A stretch of 64,000 bases of DNA from Ignavibacteria bacterium (GTDB taxonomy: Bacteria; Bacteroidota; Ignavibacteria; Ignavibacteriales; Ignavibacteriaceae), in assembly GCA_017302895.1 (NCBI GenBank), contig JAFLBV010000001.1:186001-250000 (forward strand), in the 5' to 3' direction. The notes under the pieces are model-generated. The model did not search any database. It was given only the letters and a program-made list of their open reading frames with translations, and was not told the origin of the DNA. The translations under genes and the position numbers were made by a program. Below, piece after piece: positions 7,857 to 17,702 of the stretch (positions are counted from its first letter, which is position 1; each line of letters begins with the position of its first letter).

Positions 7857-8819
7857 ATGGAAATAATAGAATACAGTCCCGAATGGAAAGAGCGCTGGGA
7901 CAGATTTGTTGACACTTCAAATAACGGAACGGTATTTCATAAACAGATATTTTTTGATTACCACACCCCCGGAAAATTCTCATATAATCATCTGATAATC
8001 CTCGAGAGAGGGAACATTAAAGGTGTTCTTCCGGGAAGAATAATGCCCGATGGCTATTTTGAGTCACCAATCGGAGCGAGTTACGGTTCCCTGGTAACAG
8101 GTGACATCCGGTTTGCTGAAGCACTTGACATGATTGATCTTTTAATTGCCTATGGAAAAGAAAAGGGATTCAAAGGTTATATCCTTACCTCCGCACCCGA
8201 TATCTATGAAAAAACCAGAAACCAGAGTCTCGATTTTGCAATGTTGTGGCGAGGATTCAAATACGATTTGCATTATATCTCAAGCTGCATAAAGCTCGAT
8301 CCCTCAGAGGATTTTTTGGAAAAATTTGCACCCACCACAAGAAGAAACATCAGAAAAACCTTTAAAGAGGGGTGGCTCGATGTTGAGGTAAACGAAAAGT
8401 TTGATGAATTTTATCCCATTTTGATTGAAAACAAAGCTCGACACAATGTTAAACCCACTCACTCCCTTGAAGACATTTACAGAATTAACGAACTGATGCC
8501 TGGGATGATGAAGCTTTTCATGGTTTACCACAAAAGTAATCCGATTGGCGGGAGTCTGATGTTCAACACCAACAAACAGGTGACTCTTTGTTTCTACAAT
8601 ATGCTCAAATACGAATATGATCACATGAAGCCGATTCAGCGGGTTATGTATGAAGTAGTGAAGTGGGCAACAGAAAGCGGCTATAAATATGTGGATATCG
8701 GTGTTTCGCAGGATACTAAAGCTGCAAATCCCATGACCCCGAGCATGAACCTGATCGAATTTAAAGAGAAGTTTGACGCAAGAACAGTAATGAGAAACAC
8801 CCTGAAAATTGATCTCTGA
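7857..8819 (+). CDS. FemAB/GNAT-fold acyltransferase-like protein
   Basis: A 320-aa protein in the FemAB/BioF2-like (Acetyltransf_6) group. It shows two GNAT-like halves: an N-terminal one with GNIKGVLPGRIMPDGYFESPIGASYGSLV, and a C-terminal one with TTRRNIRKTFKEG, then the acetyl-CoA-fold core MKLFMVYHKSNPIGGSLMFN. The YVDIGVS..TK..NPMTPSMNLIEFKEKFDAR end is typical of these proteins in exopolysaccharide or envelope clusters. It probably transfers an acyl or aminoacyl group to an envelope sugar or peptide; the substrate is not apparent. The next gene overlaps it by 11 bases and is a glycosyltransferase, which supports an envelope polysaccharide role. Confidence 0.7.
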   Translation: MEIIEYSPEWKERWDRFVDTSNNGTVFHKQIFFDYHTPGKFSYNHLIILERGNIKGVLPGRIMPDGYFESPIGASYGSLVTGDIRFAEALDMIDLLIAYGKEKGFKGYILTSAPDIYEKTRNQSLDFAMLWRGFKYDLHYISSCIKLDPSEDFLEKFAPTTRRNIRKTFKEGWLDVEVNEKFDEFYPILIENKARHNVKPTHSLEDIYRINELMPGMMKLFMVYHKSNPIGGSLMFNTNKQVTLCFYNMLKYEYDHMKPIQRVMYEVVKWATESGYKYVDIGVSQDTKAANPMTPSMNLIEFKEKFDARTVMRNTLKIDL

Positions 8820-9933
8820 TTCAGGAAAAAACCGCCGGATTTTAATTTCCTTTCTTGGAAACATCAATTACGATACGAGGGCGAGGAATCTTCGCGCCTC
8901 ACTGATTGAAAGAGGATTCGAGGTGGAGACTGTCAGTTTCGACTGGTTCGACCGTCCACAAGGGGGTGATATCCCCGTCGTGAAGCTGACAAAAGGAAAA
9001 TCCTCCGCCGGTTTCTACCTCAAATTTGCCTTTACCGTCATCCTTAAACTGCTCTTTAACAAGTACGATTTGTACATAGCAGCCGATATCTACAATCTGC
9101 CTTTCCTCTCCTTCTTTGCAAAATTTCGCAGTAAACCGCTTTTTTATGATTCCAGAGAACTTTTCCGCTATCTTGCTGGACTGACAGGCAAAAAAAGTGT
9201 TCAGACTCTTCTTTCATTTATTGAAGAATCATATATAAGGGATTGCGATAAAATAATCGTGACGGGTATGATGGATGCCGGAGTCTTAATCGAGGATTAC
9301 GGCTTGTCCCAAGACAAATTCATACTCCTCAGAAATTTACCCCGGAAATCTGCACGATCAGAAGCAAAAGATTTACGCAAAGAATTTAATCTTCCTCACG
9401 ATGCCGTAATCCTGATTTACCAGGGAGTTATAGTTAAAGGAAGGGGATTACGGAAAATAATTGAACTGTTGCCGGAGAATGGTTCTCTACACCTGATAAT
9501 TCTCGGAGAGGGGGAACTCAGAGTTGAACTTGAAAAATACGCACAGGGGCTGGGTGTCGCCTCCAGGGTTATATTTGCAGGCTCCGTAACACAGGATGAA
9601 CTTCTTTCATACACAGCAGGGGCTGATATCGGTTGTACCCTTATTGAGAACATAAGCAAAAGCTACTATTATGCGCTGCCAAACAAACTTTTCGAATATG
9701 TAGCAGCCGGGATTCCCGTCCTTGCCAGCAACCTTCCACAAATAAAACAGATTATAGATCTCTACGGGGTTGGAAGATATGTTAATCCCGAAAATGAAGA
9801 TGAAATTATTGAGGCTCTAAACCATCTTTGCGATCCTGAAATTCGCAGAGAGATAAAGCTCAATTCAATGAAGGCGGCAGAAGAATTAAACTGGGAGAGA
9901 GAGTTTTCAAACGAGAGCCACCATTTTGTTTAG
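8809..9933 (+). CDS. Glycosyltransferase family 4-like protein
   Basis: A 374-aa GT-B fold protein. The N-terminal half contains RARNLRASLIERGFEV and the acceptor-side region; the C-terminal half carries the nucleotide-sugar site, with IYQGVIVKGRGLRKIIELL, LHLIILGEGEL and the family signature YYALPNKLFEYVAAGIPVLASNLP, in which the glutamate after KLF is the usual catalytic or binding residue. The start is a TTG at 8809, inside the end of the preceding gene; no ATG occurs in a suitable place, so translational coupling is likely. It converges with the methyltransferase with a single base between stop codons. Confidence 0.8.
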   Translation: MISDSGKNRRILISFLGNINYDTRARNLRASLIERGFEVETVSFDWFDRPQGGDIPVVKLTKGKSSAGFYLKFAFTVILKLLFNKYDLYIAADIYNLPFLSFFAKFRSKPLFYDSRELFRYLAGLTGKKSVQTLLSFIEESYIRDCDKIIVTGMMDAGVLIEDYGLSQDKFILLRNLPRKSARSEAKDLRKEFNLPHDAVILIYQGVIVKGRGLRKIIELLPENGSLHLIILGEGELRVELEKYAQGLGVASRVIFAGSVTQDELLSYTAGADIGCTLIENISKSYYYALPNKLFEYVAAGIPVLASNLPQIKQIIDLYGVGRYVNPENEDEIIEALNHLCDPEIRREIKLNSMKAAEELNWEREFSNESHHFV

Positions 9934-9934
9934 A

Positions 9935-10660
9935 TCAGCGTGTGCATTTCACGATGATGTGTGCGGGCAGATTATAGAGAAAATTGGCGGCTTTATCCTT
10001 GAATTTCCAAAGCGGGAACGGGAAAATTTTCATTATTACATAGGTTCTGGCAAAAATGAGAATTTTATTGCCAAATGTTTCCCATTCAAGTTTATCATGC
10101 TCCACATCCTTAAATAAAGAAGCGAGAATCTTCTCATCAAAAGAATGAATATGGGCGTGCAGAGGGGTGGGTTTATTGCAATGGATGCAGAGTGAATACT
10201 GAAGTTTTTCTTTGTAGGGAGTGGTTATGATTAATTGTCCCCCCTTCTTTACAACCCGGGAAAGTTCCTTTACAAAACCTTCGGGATCGTGTACATGCTC
10301 AATCACTTCACTTGCAACAACAAGATCGAATGAGGAATCTTTGTACGGGAGAGAGAAAGCGTCGCTGCTGACACAGGAATGGTGCGGATGTGGTACTTTT
10401 TCCTTCGCCTTCTTCAGGTTGACTAGGGAAATATCCATTGAAACCACTTCAAACCCTTTTTTGATGTAATGCTCTGCAATCCATGCATTTCCGGCACCAA
10501 CATCTAGAATTTTCCCCTGTTTCACATCCACTTCCGACATGATATATTCATGAACCCGTCTTTCATCATGGGCAGTTGCCCCCGTTCTCTCTACAAAATA
10601 GTCGAATTCACGGGCGTCGGTTTTATAGTGATCGATGTAATTAAAGTCGGCTTTTCTCAT
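9935..10660 (-). CDS. Class I SAM-dependent methyltransferase
   Basis: A 241-aa protein with a full Rossmann methyltransferase core: motif I ILDVGAGNAWIAEHYIKKG (about residues 53-71), the acidic end of strand 2 VVSMDIS, the motif VSSDAFSLPYKDSSFDLVVASEVIEHVHDPEGFVKELSRVVKKGG, and ITTP. This is the Methyltransf_11/UbiE-like group. A small region with two Cys-x2-Cys-like residues (SLCIHCNKPTPLHAH) follows and is unusual for the group; it could hold a metal or be part of a substrate lid. The substrate is unknown; neighbouring sugar-transferase genes suggest an envelope glycan. Confidence 0.8.
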   Translation of the reverse strand: MRKADFNYIDHYKTDAREFDYFVERTGATAHDERRVHEYIMSEVDVKQGKILDVGAGNAWIAEHYIKKGFEVVSMDISLVNLKKAKEKVPHPHHSCVSSDAFSLPYKDSSFDLVVASEVIEHVHDPEGFVKELSRVVKKGGQLIITTPYKEKLQYSLCIHCNKPTPLHAHIHSFDEKILASLFKDVEHDKLEWETFGNKILIFARTYVIMKIFPFPLWKFKDKAANFLYNLPAHIIVKCTR

Positions 10661-10722
10661 TATTAGCTGATTTTTTCATAAATTTCAGAATTCAAAACGA
10701 AAGATAACGCAATTCCAGGAAA

Positions 10723-11736
10723 ATGAGCGACAAACGAAAATTTCTTATCGCAAGAATCGACAGAATCGGTGACACCGTTCTGGCAACTCCACTTCCGCGC
10801 GAGCTAAAAAAAAGTTTCCCCGGTTGTGAAGTGTCGGTACTGGTCAGAAGCTACACAAAGGATATTTTCCTTCACAATCCATTTGTCGATCATATTCTCG
10901 TTTGGGACGATTTTTCAAAGGGGATTTCAAAAATCCGGAGTCTTGCAAAATTTCTTAAACCCCACGGCTTCACCGATGGTTTTATGCTTCTTCCGAATGA
11001 AACACTGGCGTATTCATTTTTTCTGGCAGGGATAAAAAGAAGATATGGAACAAGCAGAAAACTCTACCATCTTCTGACCAATACCATCTCTTTGGATCGT
11101 AAAAAATATGCCGAAGAGAGAAGTGAAGCCGATTATTGTCTCGATTTTGTCAGATCAGCCGGCGGGGAAGTCACGGATTTCTCAACAAAAATTTATTTAA
11201 GCGAAGAAGAACAGTTCACCGCGGAGAAATTCAAGAAGGAAACAGCACCAAACGGTGAGAAGATAACCGGTGTGCATATAACCAGTGGCGGCTCTGCTCC
11301 AAACATGCCGGCGGGTGAGTATCTCAGGCTCATAAATCTTCTTTCATCAAATCCGGAAATCAAAGTGGTGGTTACGGATAACCGGCTACCTCATGACTTG
11401 ACACTTCCTGAAGGCATTCCGCTGATAAATGAAGGTAAATCCTTAAGAGAATCGATAATCAATTTTTCTGTCCTCGACCTTTTAATTTCCTCTTCAACAG
11501 GCACCATGCACATAGCTGCGGCATTGGGGGTTGATACCCTTTCCCTTTTTTGTCCTCTTCCTGCATGTAAACCATCTCTTTGGGGACCAGTCGGAAACAA
11601 AGCTGAATTTATTCTCCCTTCACAAAACTACTGTGCCACCCGCTGTCCCGGCGATCCTAAAAAGTGTGATTTCTCCGGTGAAGGGGGAATCGATGCCGGG
11701 ATAATTTATTCCAAAACGATGAAGAATTTGCGTTGA
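10723..11736 (+). CDS. Glycosyltransferase family 9 (heptosyltransferase-like)
   Basis: A 337-aa GT9 protein. The N-terminal IARIDRIGDTVLATPLPRELKKSFPGCEVSVLV is the family hallmark (ADP-heptose:LPS heptosyltransferase type), and the C-terminal half has the donor-site sequence LLISSSTGTMHIAAALGVDTLSLFCPLPACKPSLWGP. A cysteine-rich tail (YCATRCPGDPKKCDFSG) may bind a metal and is often seen in GT9 relatives. It most likely adds a heptose or related sugar to the lipopolysaccharide core at the cytoplasmic face. It is transcribed away from the methyltransferase and ends at a strong terminator. Confidence 0.85.
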   Translation: MSDKRKFLIARIDRIGDTVLATPLPRELKKSFPGCEVSVLVRSYTKDIFLHNPFVDHILVWDDFSKGISKIRSLAKFLKPHGFTDGFMLLPNETLAYSFFLAGIKRRYGTSRKLYHLLTNTISLDRKKYAEERSEADYCLDFVRSAGGEVTDFSTKIYLSEEEQFTAEKFKKETAPNGEKITGVHITSGGSAPNMPAGEYLRLINLLSSNPEIKVVVTDNRLPHDLTLPEGIPLINEGKSLRESIINFSVLDLLISSSTGTMHIAAALGVDTLSLFCPLPACKPSLWGPVGNKAEFILPSQNYCATRCPGDPKKCDFSGEGGIDAGIIYSKTMKNLR

Positions 11737-11773
11737 AATAGGGCTGAAGGATGAATTCCTGAAGATTGAATTC

Positions 11774-11806
11774 AAGGCTGTTTCCAATAAGGGGGCAGCC
11801 TTTTTT
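11774..11806 (+). terminator. Intrinsic terminator after the GT9 gene
   Basis: AAGGCTG (11774-11780) pairs with CAGCCTT (11796-11802), the stem can extend inward through G-T pairs, and six T residues follow. Confidence 0.8.
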
Positions 11807-11888
11807 GGTGAAATAAACTGATGCCTTCTACTACTCAAAGACCCCAAAATATATATCAGTCGGATTTGAATCTCAACTGGTCTCAAAA

Positions 11889-11919
11889 TTGCATAAAAGC
11901 TAAAAATTCCGTATATTTC
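11889..11919 (+). promoter_or_regulatory. Promoter of cmk, positioned for a leaderless transcript
   Basis: TTG at 11889-11891, a 20-base spacer and TATATTTC at 11912-11919 match the TTG/TAnnTTTG pattern except for the last base. The expected start site, about seven bases on, falls on the ATG at 11926. Confidence 0.55.
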
Positions 11920-11925
11920 CAAGCT

Positions 11926-12603
11926 ATGAAAAAAATGTTTACAGTGGCAATAGACGGACCCGCCGGATCGGGTAAGAGCAGTACTGCAAAGCTTGTTGCA
12001 AAGAGGCTTGGATATCTGTTTATAGATACCGGAGCGATGTACAGAGCGGTTACACTTCTCGCTATCAGAACGGGTAATCTTGATAATAAAGAGGCTCTTC
12101 TATCGCTGCTTCCGGAGTATAAAATAACGCTGAAACCGGGTGAGGACGGCAACATTGTCTTCCTGAATGATGAGGATGTTTCTGCAGCCATAAGAACTGA
12201 AGAGATCAATCAAAATGTGTCGAAAATAAGCAGCATTTCTGAAATAAGGACCGAACTTGTCAGGATGCAGCAGGAAATGGGGAAAGAGGGTGGAGTTGTA
12301 ATGGAGGGAAGGGATATCGGATCGGTTGTGTTCCCCGATGCGGATTTCAAGTTCTTTTTCACTGCAACGGTTGATGAAAGGGCGAAAAGACGCCTCTCCG
12401 AACTTCAGGCTCAGGGAGCAAAAATGTCGTTCGACGAAGTTCGGGCAAGCATCATCAGACGCGATAAATACGATTCGGGGAGAGAAGTTTCACCATTGAG
12501 CAAAACTGATGACGCAATAGAGATTGATACCACTTCCATGACACTTGAACAGCAGTGCGATCATATTGTAAAACTGGTGCGCGAAAAGGAACAGTTGGGC
12601 TGA
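11926..12603 (+). CDS. cmk: Cytidylate kinase
   Basis: About 225 aa, phosphorylating CMP and dCMP to the diphosphates. The P-loop IDGPAGSGKSSTAK sits at residues 9-22, followed by YLFIDTGAMYRAVTLL, the EGRDIGSVVFPDADFKFFFTA region and the lid-domain RAKRRLSELQ; the C-terminal IIRRDKYDSGREVSPL is also typical. The reading frame is open from 11821, but the 35 extra residues do not look like Cmk and the promoter at 11889-11919 points to the ATG at 11926. It is followed by ispH after 32 bases and by rpsA further on, an arrangement known from many bacteria. Confidence 0.95.
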   Translation: MKKMFTVAIDGPAGSGKSSTAKLVAKRLGYLFIDTGAMYRAVTLLAIRTGNLDNKEALLSLLPEYKITLKPGEDGNIVFLNDEDVSAAIRTEEINQNVSKISSISEIRTELVRMQQEMGKEGGVVMEGRDIGSVVFPDADFKFFFTATVDERAKRRLSELQAQGAKMSFDEVRASIIRRDKYDSGREVSPLSKTDDAIEIDTTSMTLEQQCDHIVKLVREKEQLG

Positions 12604-12635
12604 GATTTCGGTTTGATTAAGAAAAAGGTGAACAG

Positions 12636-13538
12636 ATGAAAGTTACGATTGATAAAAATGCCGGATTTTGCTGGGGAGTGGTTCGAACAATTGATATTGC
12701 CGAAGATTCGCTGAAAGATAAACCAAAGGTTTTTTGCCTTGGGGATGTAATTCACAACACTGTTGAAGTTCAGAGATTGAATAACCTTGGCCTTGAAACC
12801 ATCACCGTGGAAGATTTTCCAAAACTTCCAAAAGGAAGCCGGGTACTGATTCGTGCACACGGTGAACCGCCTGCAACATACAAACTTGCACTTGAGTTTG
12901 GGCTCGAACTTGTGGATGCCACATGTCCCATAGTGATCAAGGTTCAGGAACGGGTAAGAAAATTTGTTGACAAAGGTTTTCAGGTCGTGATATTTGGCAA
13001 AAAAAATCATGCCGAAGTTATCGGGATTAACGGAGTAACCGGAAACACTTCAATAGTGGTTTTGAACAAGGAAGAGGCACTGGAATCGGTTGATTTTACA
13101 AAACCGACAGTTCTTTTTTCGCAGACCACCATGGACAAGCAGGAGTTCAAGGAAGTGGCGGACGCTCTTCGCCAAAAACTGGATACTCTGGTTATCGGTT
13201 CGATAGAAGAGACAGCGGTTGAATACCATGCCAAAGACACAATTTGCGGGCAGGTTTCAGGGAGAGAAAAGAAACTTCAGTTGTTTGCCGCTGAGAATGA
13301 TATTATAATTTTTACTGCGGGAAGAAAATCGAGTAACGGAAAGGTGCTCTATCACATCTGTCACGATGTGAATGAGAGAACATACTTTGCCGAGACAAAA
13401 GAAGAGATTGACTGGAGCTGGTTTGAAGGTGCAAATTCCGTCGGAATTACAGGCGCCACTTCAACACCTCACTGGGTGATGAGGGATTTCAAACGGCTGA
13501 TTGAAGAGAAATTTGGAATAGAAGAAGAAGTTTTATAG
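12636..13538 (+). CDS. ispH: 4-hydroxy-3-methylbut-2-enyl diphosphate reductase (IspH)
   Basis: A 300-aa protein for the last step of the MEP pathway, making IPP and DMAPP. The three cysteines that hold the iron-sulfur cluster are visible: Cys12 in AGFCWGV, Cys97 in VDATCPIV and Cys204 in DTICGQVSGR. The substrate-binding histidines lie in GDVIHN and RAHGEPP, and the C-terminal VGITGATSTPHWV is characteristic. It sits between cmk and rpsA on the same strand. Confidence 0.95.
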   Translation: MKVTIDKNAGFCWGVVRTIDIAEDSLKDKPKVFCLGDVIHNTVEVQRLNNLGLETITVEDFPKLPKGSRVLIRAHGEPPATYKLALEFGLELVDATCPIVIKVQERVRKFVDKGFQVVIFGKKNHAEVIGINGVTGNTSIVVLNKEEALESVDFTKPTVLFSQTTMDKQEFKEVADALRQKLDTLVIGSIEETAVEYHAKDTICGQVSGREKKLQLFAAENDIIIFTAGRKSSNGKVLYHICHDVNERTYFAETKEEIDWSWFEGANSVGITGATSTPHWVMRDFKRLIEEKFGIEEEVL

Positions 13539-13646
13539 CACAACAAACTGCAGTTAGTCAGATATATGTTACACTAACCAATCAATAATGCTGCGCGCCC
13601 TTTGGCAGTTTTGAGCAGACAGCAATAACCGTACATTGGAGGATTA

Positions 13647-15461
13647 ATGTCCGAAGAAAAGAAGACCCCAACATTGGATCTTGAGGTCTTGTTTAACAAA
13701 TCAAAGAAATATTTCTTTGATGACGAATATACACAGGAAGAATTTTCAGAACTCGCATCCCTCTTTGGTGAATCGTTTAGAAATGTCAAAGAGAAAGAGA
13801 TGGTCAAGGGTAAAATTGTTCGTATTCAGCCCGACTATGTCATAGTAGATGTTGGTTTCAAATCAGAAGGTCAGATACCCATTTCAGAATTTGAAGGTAT
13901 GACCGACCTTAAGCTTGGAACCGAAGTCGAAGTGGTTCTCGAATCCGTTGAAGATCAGGAAGGTAACCTGGTACTCAGCAAGAAGAGAGCAGATTTCTTG
14001 AGAGTTTGGGAAAGAGTTCTTGCAGCACACGACAGCGGTGATGTTATTCAGGGAAGAATCACCCGCAGAATTAAAGGCGGCATGGTTGTGGATCTTATGG
14101 GTATGGATGCATTCCTTCCCGGTTCACAGATCGATGTGCGTCCTATAAGAGACTTTGACGCATTTGTCGGCAGAGAGATGGACTTTAAAGTTGTTAAAGT
14201 TAATATCCCTACCGAGAATGTTGTTGTATCACACAAAGTACTCGTTGAAGAAGAACTCGCTGATCAGAGACACGCAATTTTACACAGCCTTGACAAGGGT
14301 CAAATCCTCGAAGGTACTGTTAAAGCAATTACAGATTTTGGTGTGTTTGTGGATCTTGGCGGTGTAGATGGTCTTATCCATATCACCGACCTCAGCTGGG
14401 GCAGAATCAATCACCCTAACGAAGTGGTTAAACTTGATGAGAAAATCAAAGTTGTTGTTACCGACTTCGACGAAGAAAAGAGAAGAATTTCTCTCAGTCT
14501 GAAAAAACTTCTCCCGCACCCATGGGAAAACATTGCCGAGAAATATGAGATTGGCAAAAAAGTTTCAGGCAGAGTTGTTTCTCTTACCGAGTATGGTGCA
14601 TTTATCGAAATCGAAAAAGGCATCGAAGGTCTCATTCACAACAGTGAAATGAGCTGGACTCAGCATATCAAACATCCATCGCAGATGGTTTCAATGGGAC
14701 AGGTAATCGAGGCAGTAATCCTTAGCCTTGATGCTGAAGAGAAGAAAATTTCTCTCGGTATGAAACAGCTTGAACCCGATCCATGGCATGAATTGATGGC
14801 TAAATATCCTGTCGGCAGCAAACACACAGGTATAGTAAGAAATCTTACCACATTTGGTGTATTTGTTGAACTGGAACCGGGTATCGACGGACTCATCCAC
14901 ATCAGTGACCTTTCATGGACAAAGAAAATTCGCCATCCCGGGGAAGTTGTCAAAAAAGGTGAAAGAATTGATGTTGTAGTTCTTACTGTTGATACCGAAC
15001 AGAGAAAAATCTCATTGGGTCACAAACAGATTCAGGATAACCCCTGGGACAGATTTGAAACCCTTTACGGTACAGGAACTGAAACAAAAGGAAAAATTTC
15101 AAGATTGATCGAAAAAGGTGTAATTGTTGAACTGGAAGAAGGCGTTGACGCTTTTGTTCCTACTTCACAACTTTCACCCGGCAAGGTTAAAAATGTTGGA
15201 AACCATTTCCTTATCGATCAGGAAGTAAACCTTAAAGTAATTGATTTCGACAAAGAGAACAAGAAAATCGTTCTTAGCTCCGTTGCTTATCTTAAAGACA
15301 AGGACGAAGAGGAAATAAAAGAATACATGGCTACTCATAAACTTGAGAAAGTCAATGTTTCTGATTTCCAGAACGCAGAAACCTCCAAAGTTGAAAATCT
15401 CGATTTCCCTACATTTGAAGTTTCGCCGGCTGCCGGAAAACCTAAAAAAGAAGGAAATTAA
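13647..15461 (+). CDS. rpsA: 30S ribosomal protein S1
   Basis: A 604-aa protein with six S1/OB-fold RNA-binding domains, roughly at residues 50-115, 133-200, 218-286, 303-373, 390-460 and 477-545. Domains 3 to 5 repeat the core pattern G.V..(I/L)T.(F/Y)G.F(V/I)...[11 protein letters not shown]. The first two domains are the more diverged ribosome-binding type ([20 protein letters not shown]). The start is preceded by TGGAGG, a strong Shine-Dalgarno match, whereas most other genes here have weak or no match; the 108-base leader might carry autogenous control, but I see no defined structure. A terminator follows. Confidence 0.95.
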   Translation: MSEEKKTPTLDLEVLFNKSKKYFFDDEYTQEEFSELASLFGESFRNVKEKEMVKGKIVRIQPDYVIVDVGFKSEGQIPISEFEGMTDLKLGTEVEVVLESVEDQEGNLVLSKKRADFLRVWERVLAAHDSGDVIQGRITRRIKGGMVVDLMGMDAFLPGSQIDVRPIRDFDAFVGREMDFKVVKVNIPTENVVVSHKVLVEEELADQRHAILHSLDKGQILEGTVKAITDFGVFVDLGGVDGLIHITDLSWGRINHPNEVVKLDEKIKVVVTDFDEEKRRISLSLKKLLPHPWENIAEKYEIGKKVSGRVVSLTEYGAFIEIEKGIEGLIHNSEMSWTQHIKHPSQMVSMGQVIEAVILSLDAEEKKISLGMKQLEPDPWHELMAKYPVGSKHTGIVRNLTTFGVFVELEPGIDGLIHISDLSWTKKIRHPGEVVKKGERIDVVVLTVDTEQRKISLGHKQIQDNPWDRFETLYGTGTETKGKISRLIEKGVIVELEEGVDAFVPTSQLSPGKVKNVGNHFLIDQEVNLKVIDFDKENKKIVLSSVAYLKDKDEEEIKEYMATHKLEKVNVSDFQNAETSKVENLDFPTFEVSPAAGKPKKEGN

Positions 15462-15485
15462 TGATCAGTAATTGATCATGTAATT

Positions 15486-15517
15486 AGAGGCTGCATTTAA
15501 AGTGCAGCCTCTTTTTT
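15486..15517 (+). terminator. Intrinsic terminator after rpsA
   Basis: GAGGCTGCA (15487-15495) pairs perfectly with TGCAGCCTC (15503-15511), seven-base loop, followed by TTTTTT. Confidence 0.9.
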
Positions 15518-15605
15518 ATTATCGCGGTCTGATTTCACATAAAGAACTGCCTTTTTTGGAATCCCGTTGTGAATTAAATTTGAGATTCAGTTTTATAGAT
15601 AGTTG

Positions 15606-16922
15606 ATGAAGAAAGTCGCTTTACACACATTAGGTTGTAAACTTAATTTTTCCGAAACCTCCTCGATCGGGAAGCAATTCCTGAAAAACGGATTTGAAGT
15701 GGTTGATTTCAACCATGAAGCTGATGTTTATGTAATAAATACATGCACAGTTACCGAGAATGCCGAGAAAGACTGTCGTCAGATAGTCAGAAAAGCACTT
15801 CGGTCAAATCCTGATGCCTATGTACTCGTCACAGGGTGTTATGCACAGTTGCGTCCTGAAGAGATTGCAGCGATTGACGGAGTTGACATGGTTCTCGGGA
15901 GCAAGGAAAAATTCGATGTTTTTTCATTTATAGACAATTTTGAGAAAAAAGAACTCGCCTGCATCTTCGTTTCTCCAACAGAAGACCTATCGAGTGAATT
16001 TGGTTTTGCATCATCAGGTGAATCTGACAACCGCACCAGAGCCTATTTCAAGATTCAGGACGGTTGCGACTACAAATGCACCTTCTGTACAATACCTTTG
16101 GCGAGAGGAAGCAGCAGAAGCATGGATCCCGGCAAGGCGGTAGAAAAATTTGCAGAACTCCTTGATGCGGGCTACAAAGAAATTATATTGACCGGTGTGA
16201 ATGTCGGGGATTACGGCAAGAATGTTGACATGTCGTTCTACAAACTTTTACGAAAACTTCTTGAAGTGCCGGGTGATTACAGAATCAGAATTTCCTCAAT
16301 CGAGCCGAATTTGTTGACGGACAGGATTCTGGAACTGACAGCGGGTTCGGAGAAAATGGCTAAACATTTTCATATACCACTTCAGAGCGGAAGTCCCTCT
16401 ATTTTGCGTTTGATGCAGAGGAGATATAACACCGCGGATTATGACAAACTGATTTATAAAGCGAACAGGATTATTCCGGGTTTGGGAATTGGTGTTGATG
16501 TGATAACGGGTTTCCCCGGAGAGGGTGAGAAGGAATTTACCGAGACTCACAATTTTCTTCTGAATCTTCCTGTCTCCTACCTGCATGTGTTTACATATTC
16601 AGAGAGGCCCAGAACGAAAGCAATCAACATGCCGGGCGTGGTCGATGTAGCAGAGAGAAGGCGTCGTACGAATGTTTTAAGGATTCTCAGCCAGAAGAAA
16701 AAGGCTGATTTTTACACCTCCGTTATCGGAAAAGAAGTTGATGTTTTGTTCGAAAACACAAATAATTCGGGTGAAATGAAGGGCTTTTCTTCAGAGTATG
16801 TAAGAATAAGTCATCCTTTTATGCCTGAATTCACAAACAAATTTTCAAAATTCAGAATTCTCTCGAGCGATGCAGAGCATTGTTATGGTGAGATACTTGA
16901 AACCGAATCGATTACCGTTTAA
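15606..16922 (+). CDS. mtaB: tRNA t6A37 methylthiotransferase MtaB
   Basis: A radical-SAM methylthiotransferase of about 438 aa that would convert t6A at position 37 of ANN-decoding tRNAs to ms2t6A. The N-terminal UPF0004 domain has the three cluster cysteines (TLGCKLNFSE, NTCTVTE, VTGCYAQ). The radical-SAM triad is in GCDYKCTFCTIPLARG, followed by ILTGVNVGDYG, the IRISSIEPN motif and HIPLQSGS. The C-terminal region from about residue 370 is the TRAM-type RNA-binding end. The ATG at 15606 directly follows a TTG; I use the ATG. A TAAATTTG at 15575-15582 may be its -7 promoter box. Confidence 0.9.
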   Translation: MKKVALHTLGCKLNFSETSSIGKQFLKNGFEVVDFNHEADVYVINTCTVTENAEKDCRQIVRKALRSNPDAYVLVTGCYAQLRPEEIAAIDGVDMVLGSKEKFDVFSFIDNFEKKELACIFVSPTEDLSSEFGFASSGESDNRTRAYFKIQDGCDYKCTFCTIPLARGSSRSMDPGKAVEKFAELLDAGYKEIILTGVNVGDYGKNVDMSFYKLLRKLLEVPGDYRIRISSIEPNLLTDRILELTAGSEKMAKHFHIPLQSGSPSILRLMQRRYNTADYDKLIYKANRIIPGLGIGVDVITGFPGEGEKEFTETHNFLLNLPVSYLHVFTYSERPRTKAINMPGVVDVAERRRRTNVLRILSQKKKADFYTSVIGKEVDVLFENTNNSGEMKGFSSEYVRISHPFMPEFTNKFSKFRILSSDAEHCYGEILETESITV

Positions 16923-16931
16923 GGTCTGTCA

Positions 16932-17663
16932 ATGAAAAGTTTAATTGTTATATTTTTGTTATCCTCATTTATTCTCTCTGCCCAGGAAAAGGGATCTTTG
17001 GCGGAGTTCAAATCATCCATGAAGTTGAAGGAAATGCCCGATAACGGCAGCACTTCCATGAAACTTTCTCTCCAGGCTCCCGGCAAGAAAAATGTCGGTC
17101 TTGCAATTCTGTACTCCGTTTTACTCCCCGGAATGGGTGAGTTATATGCCGAAGGGTATGCAAGCGGAAAGTATTTTACAATTGCAGAGGCGGGCTTGTG
17201 GCTGGCGTACGGAGGAATGAGATACTATTCCGACAGGCAAAAAGATAACTATTTCTCATACGCTGAATCGTATGGAGGAGTGAAAAACATGTCTGCAAAA
17301 AACGGCGATTATTACGCAGACATCGGGAACTATCTTAATATAAGTGATTTCAACGACGACATGGCAAAGCAGGGCAGATTCAACAAAATGTACAATACTG
17401 CCACCCATTCATGGAACTGGGCGACCAACACCGAGCGGAAAAGTTACCGTGAACTTTGGTCATCATCCGAGAGCTGGAACAACAATATCAGATTTGTAGT
17501 CGGCGGTATGATCCTTAACAGAATCGCCAGTGCAATTAATGCTGTGCGTCTTGTATCATCCTACAACAAGAGCATTGAAACGACCTGGAATTTTTATTTT
17601 GATTATAATATCTCCCAGGCTGCACCCGCCAACATTTCCCTCAATTTTGTAAAGAACTTTTAA
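16932..17663 (+). CDS. DUF5683-like exported or membrane-associated protein
   Basis: A 243-aa protein starting with a signal peptide (MKSLIVIFLLSSFILSAQ). Residues around 55-75 read ILYSVLLPGMGELYAEGYASGKYF, the glycine-rich hydrophobic pattern that opens DUF5683 proteins of Bacteroidota, followed by a second hydrophobic helix (EAGLWLAYGGMRYY). A later stretch FVVGGMILNRIASAINAVRLV completes the pattern. The function of this family is not known to me. It begins 9 bases after mtaB and shares its transcript. Confidence 0.6.
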   Translation: MKSLIVIFLLSSFILSAQEKGSLAEFKSSMKLKEMPDNGSTSMKLSLQAPGKKNVGLAILYSVLLPGMGELYAEGYASGKYFTIAEAGLWLAYGGMRYYSDRQKDNYFSYAESYGGVKNMSAKNGDYYADIGNYLNISDFNDDMAKQGRFNKMYNTATHSWNWATNTERKSYRELWSSSESWNNNIRFVVGGMILNRIASAINAVRLVSSYNKSIETTWNFYFDYNISQAAPANISLNFVKNF

Positions 17664-17670
17664 TATAGAT

Positions 17671-17702
17671 AAAGAGAAGAAATCAACCGGTTTCTTCTCT
17701 TT
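17671..17702 (+). terminator. Hairpin after the DUF5683-like gene, possible terminator
   Basis: AAAGAGAAGAAA (17671-17682) is perfectly complementary to TTTCTTCTCTTT (17691-17702) with an eight-base loop. The 3' arm itself supplies the short T-run, so termination may be weak. Confidence 0.6.

Noticed and set aside
9926-10117. Small ORF on the plus strand after the GT4 gene
   Set aside because: It lies antisense in the methyltransferase gene and has no recognisable protein features.
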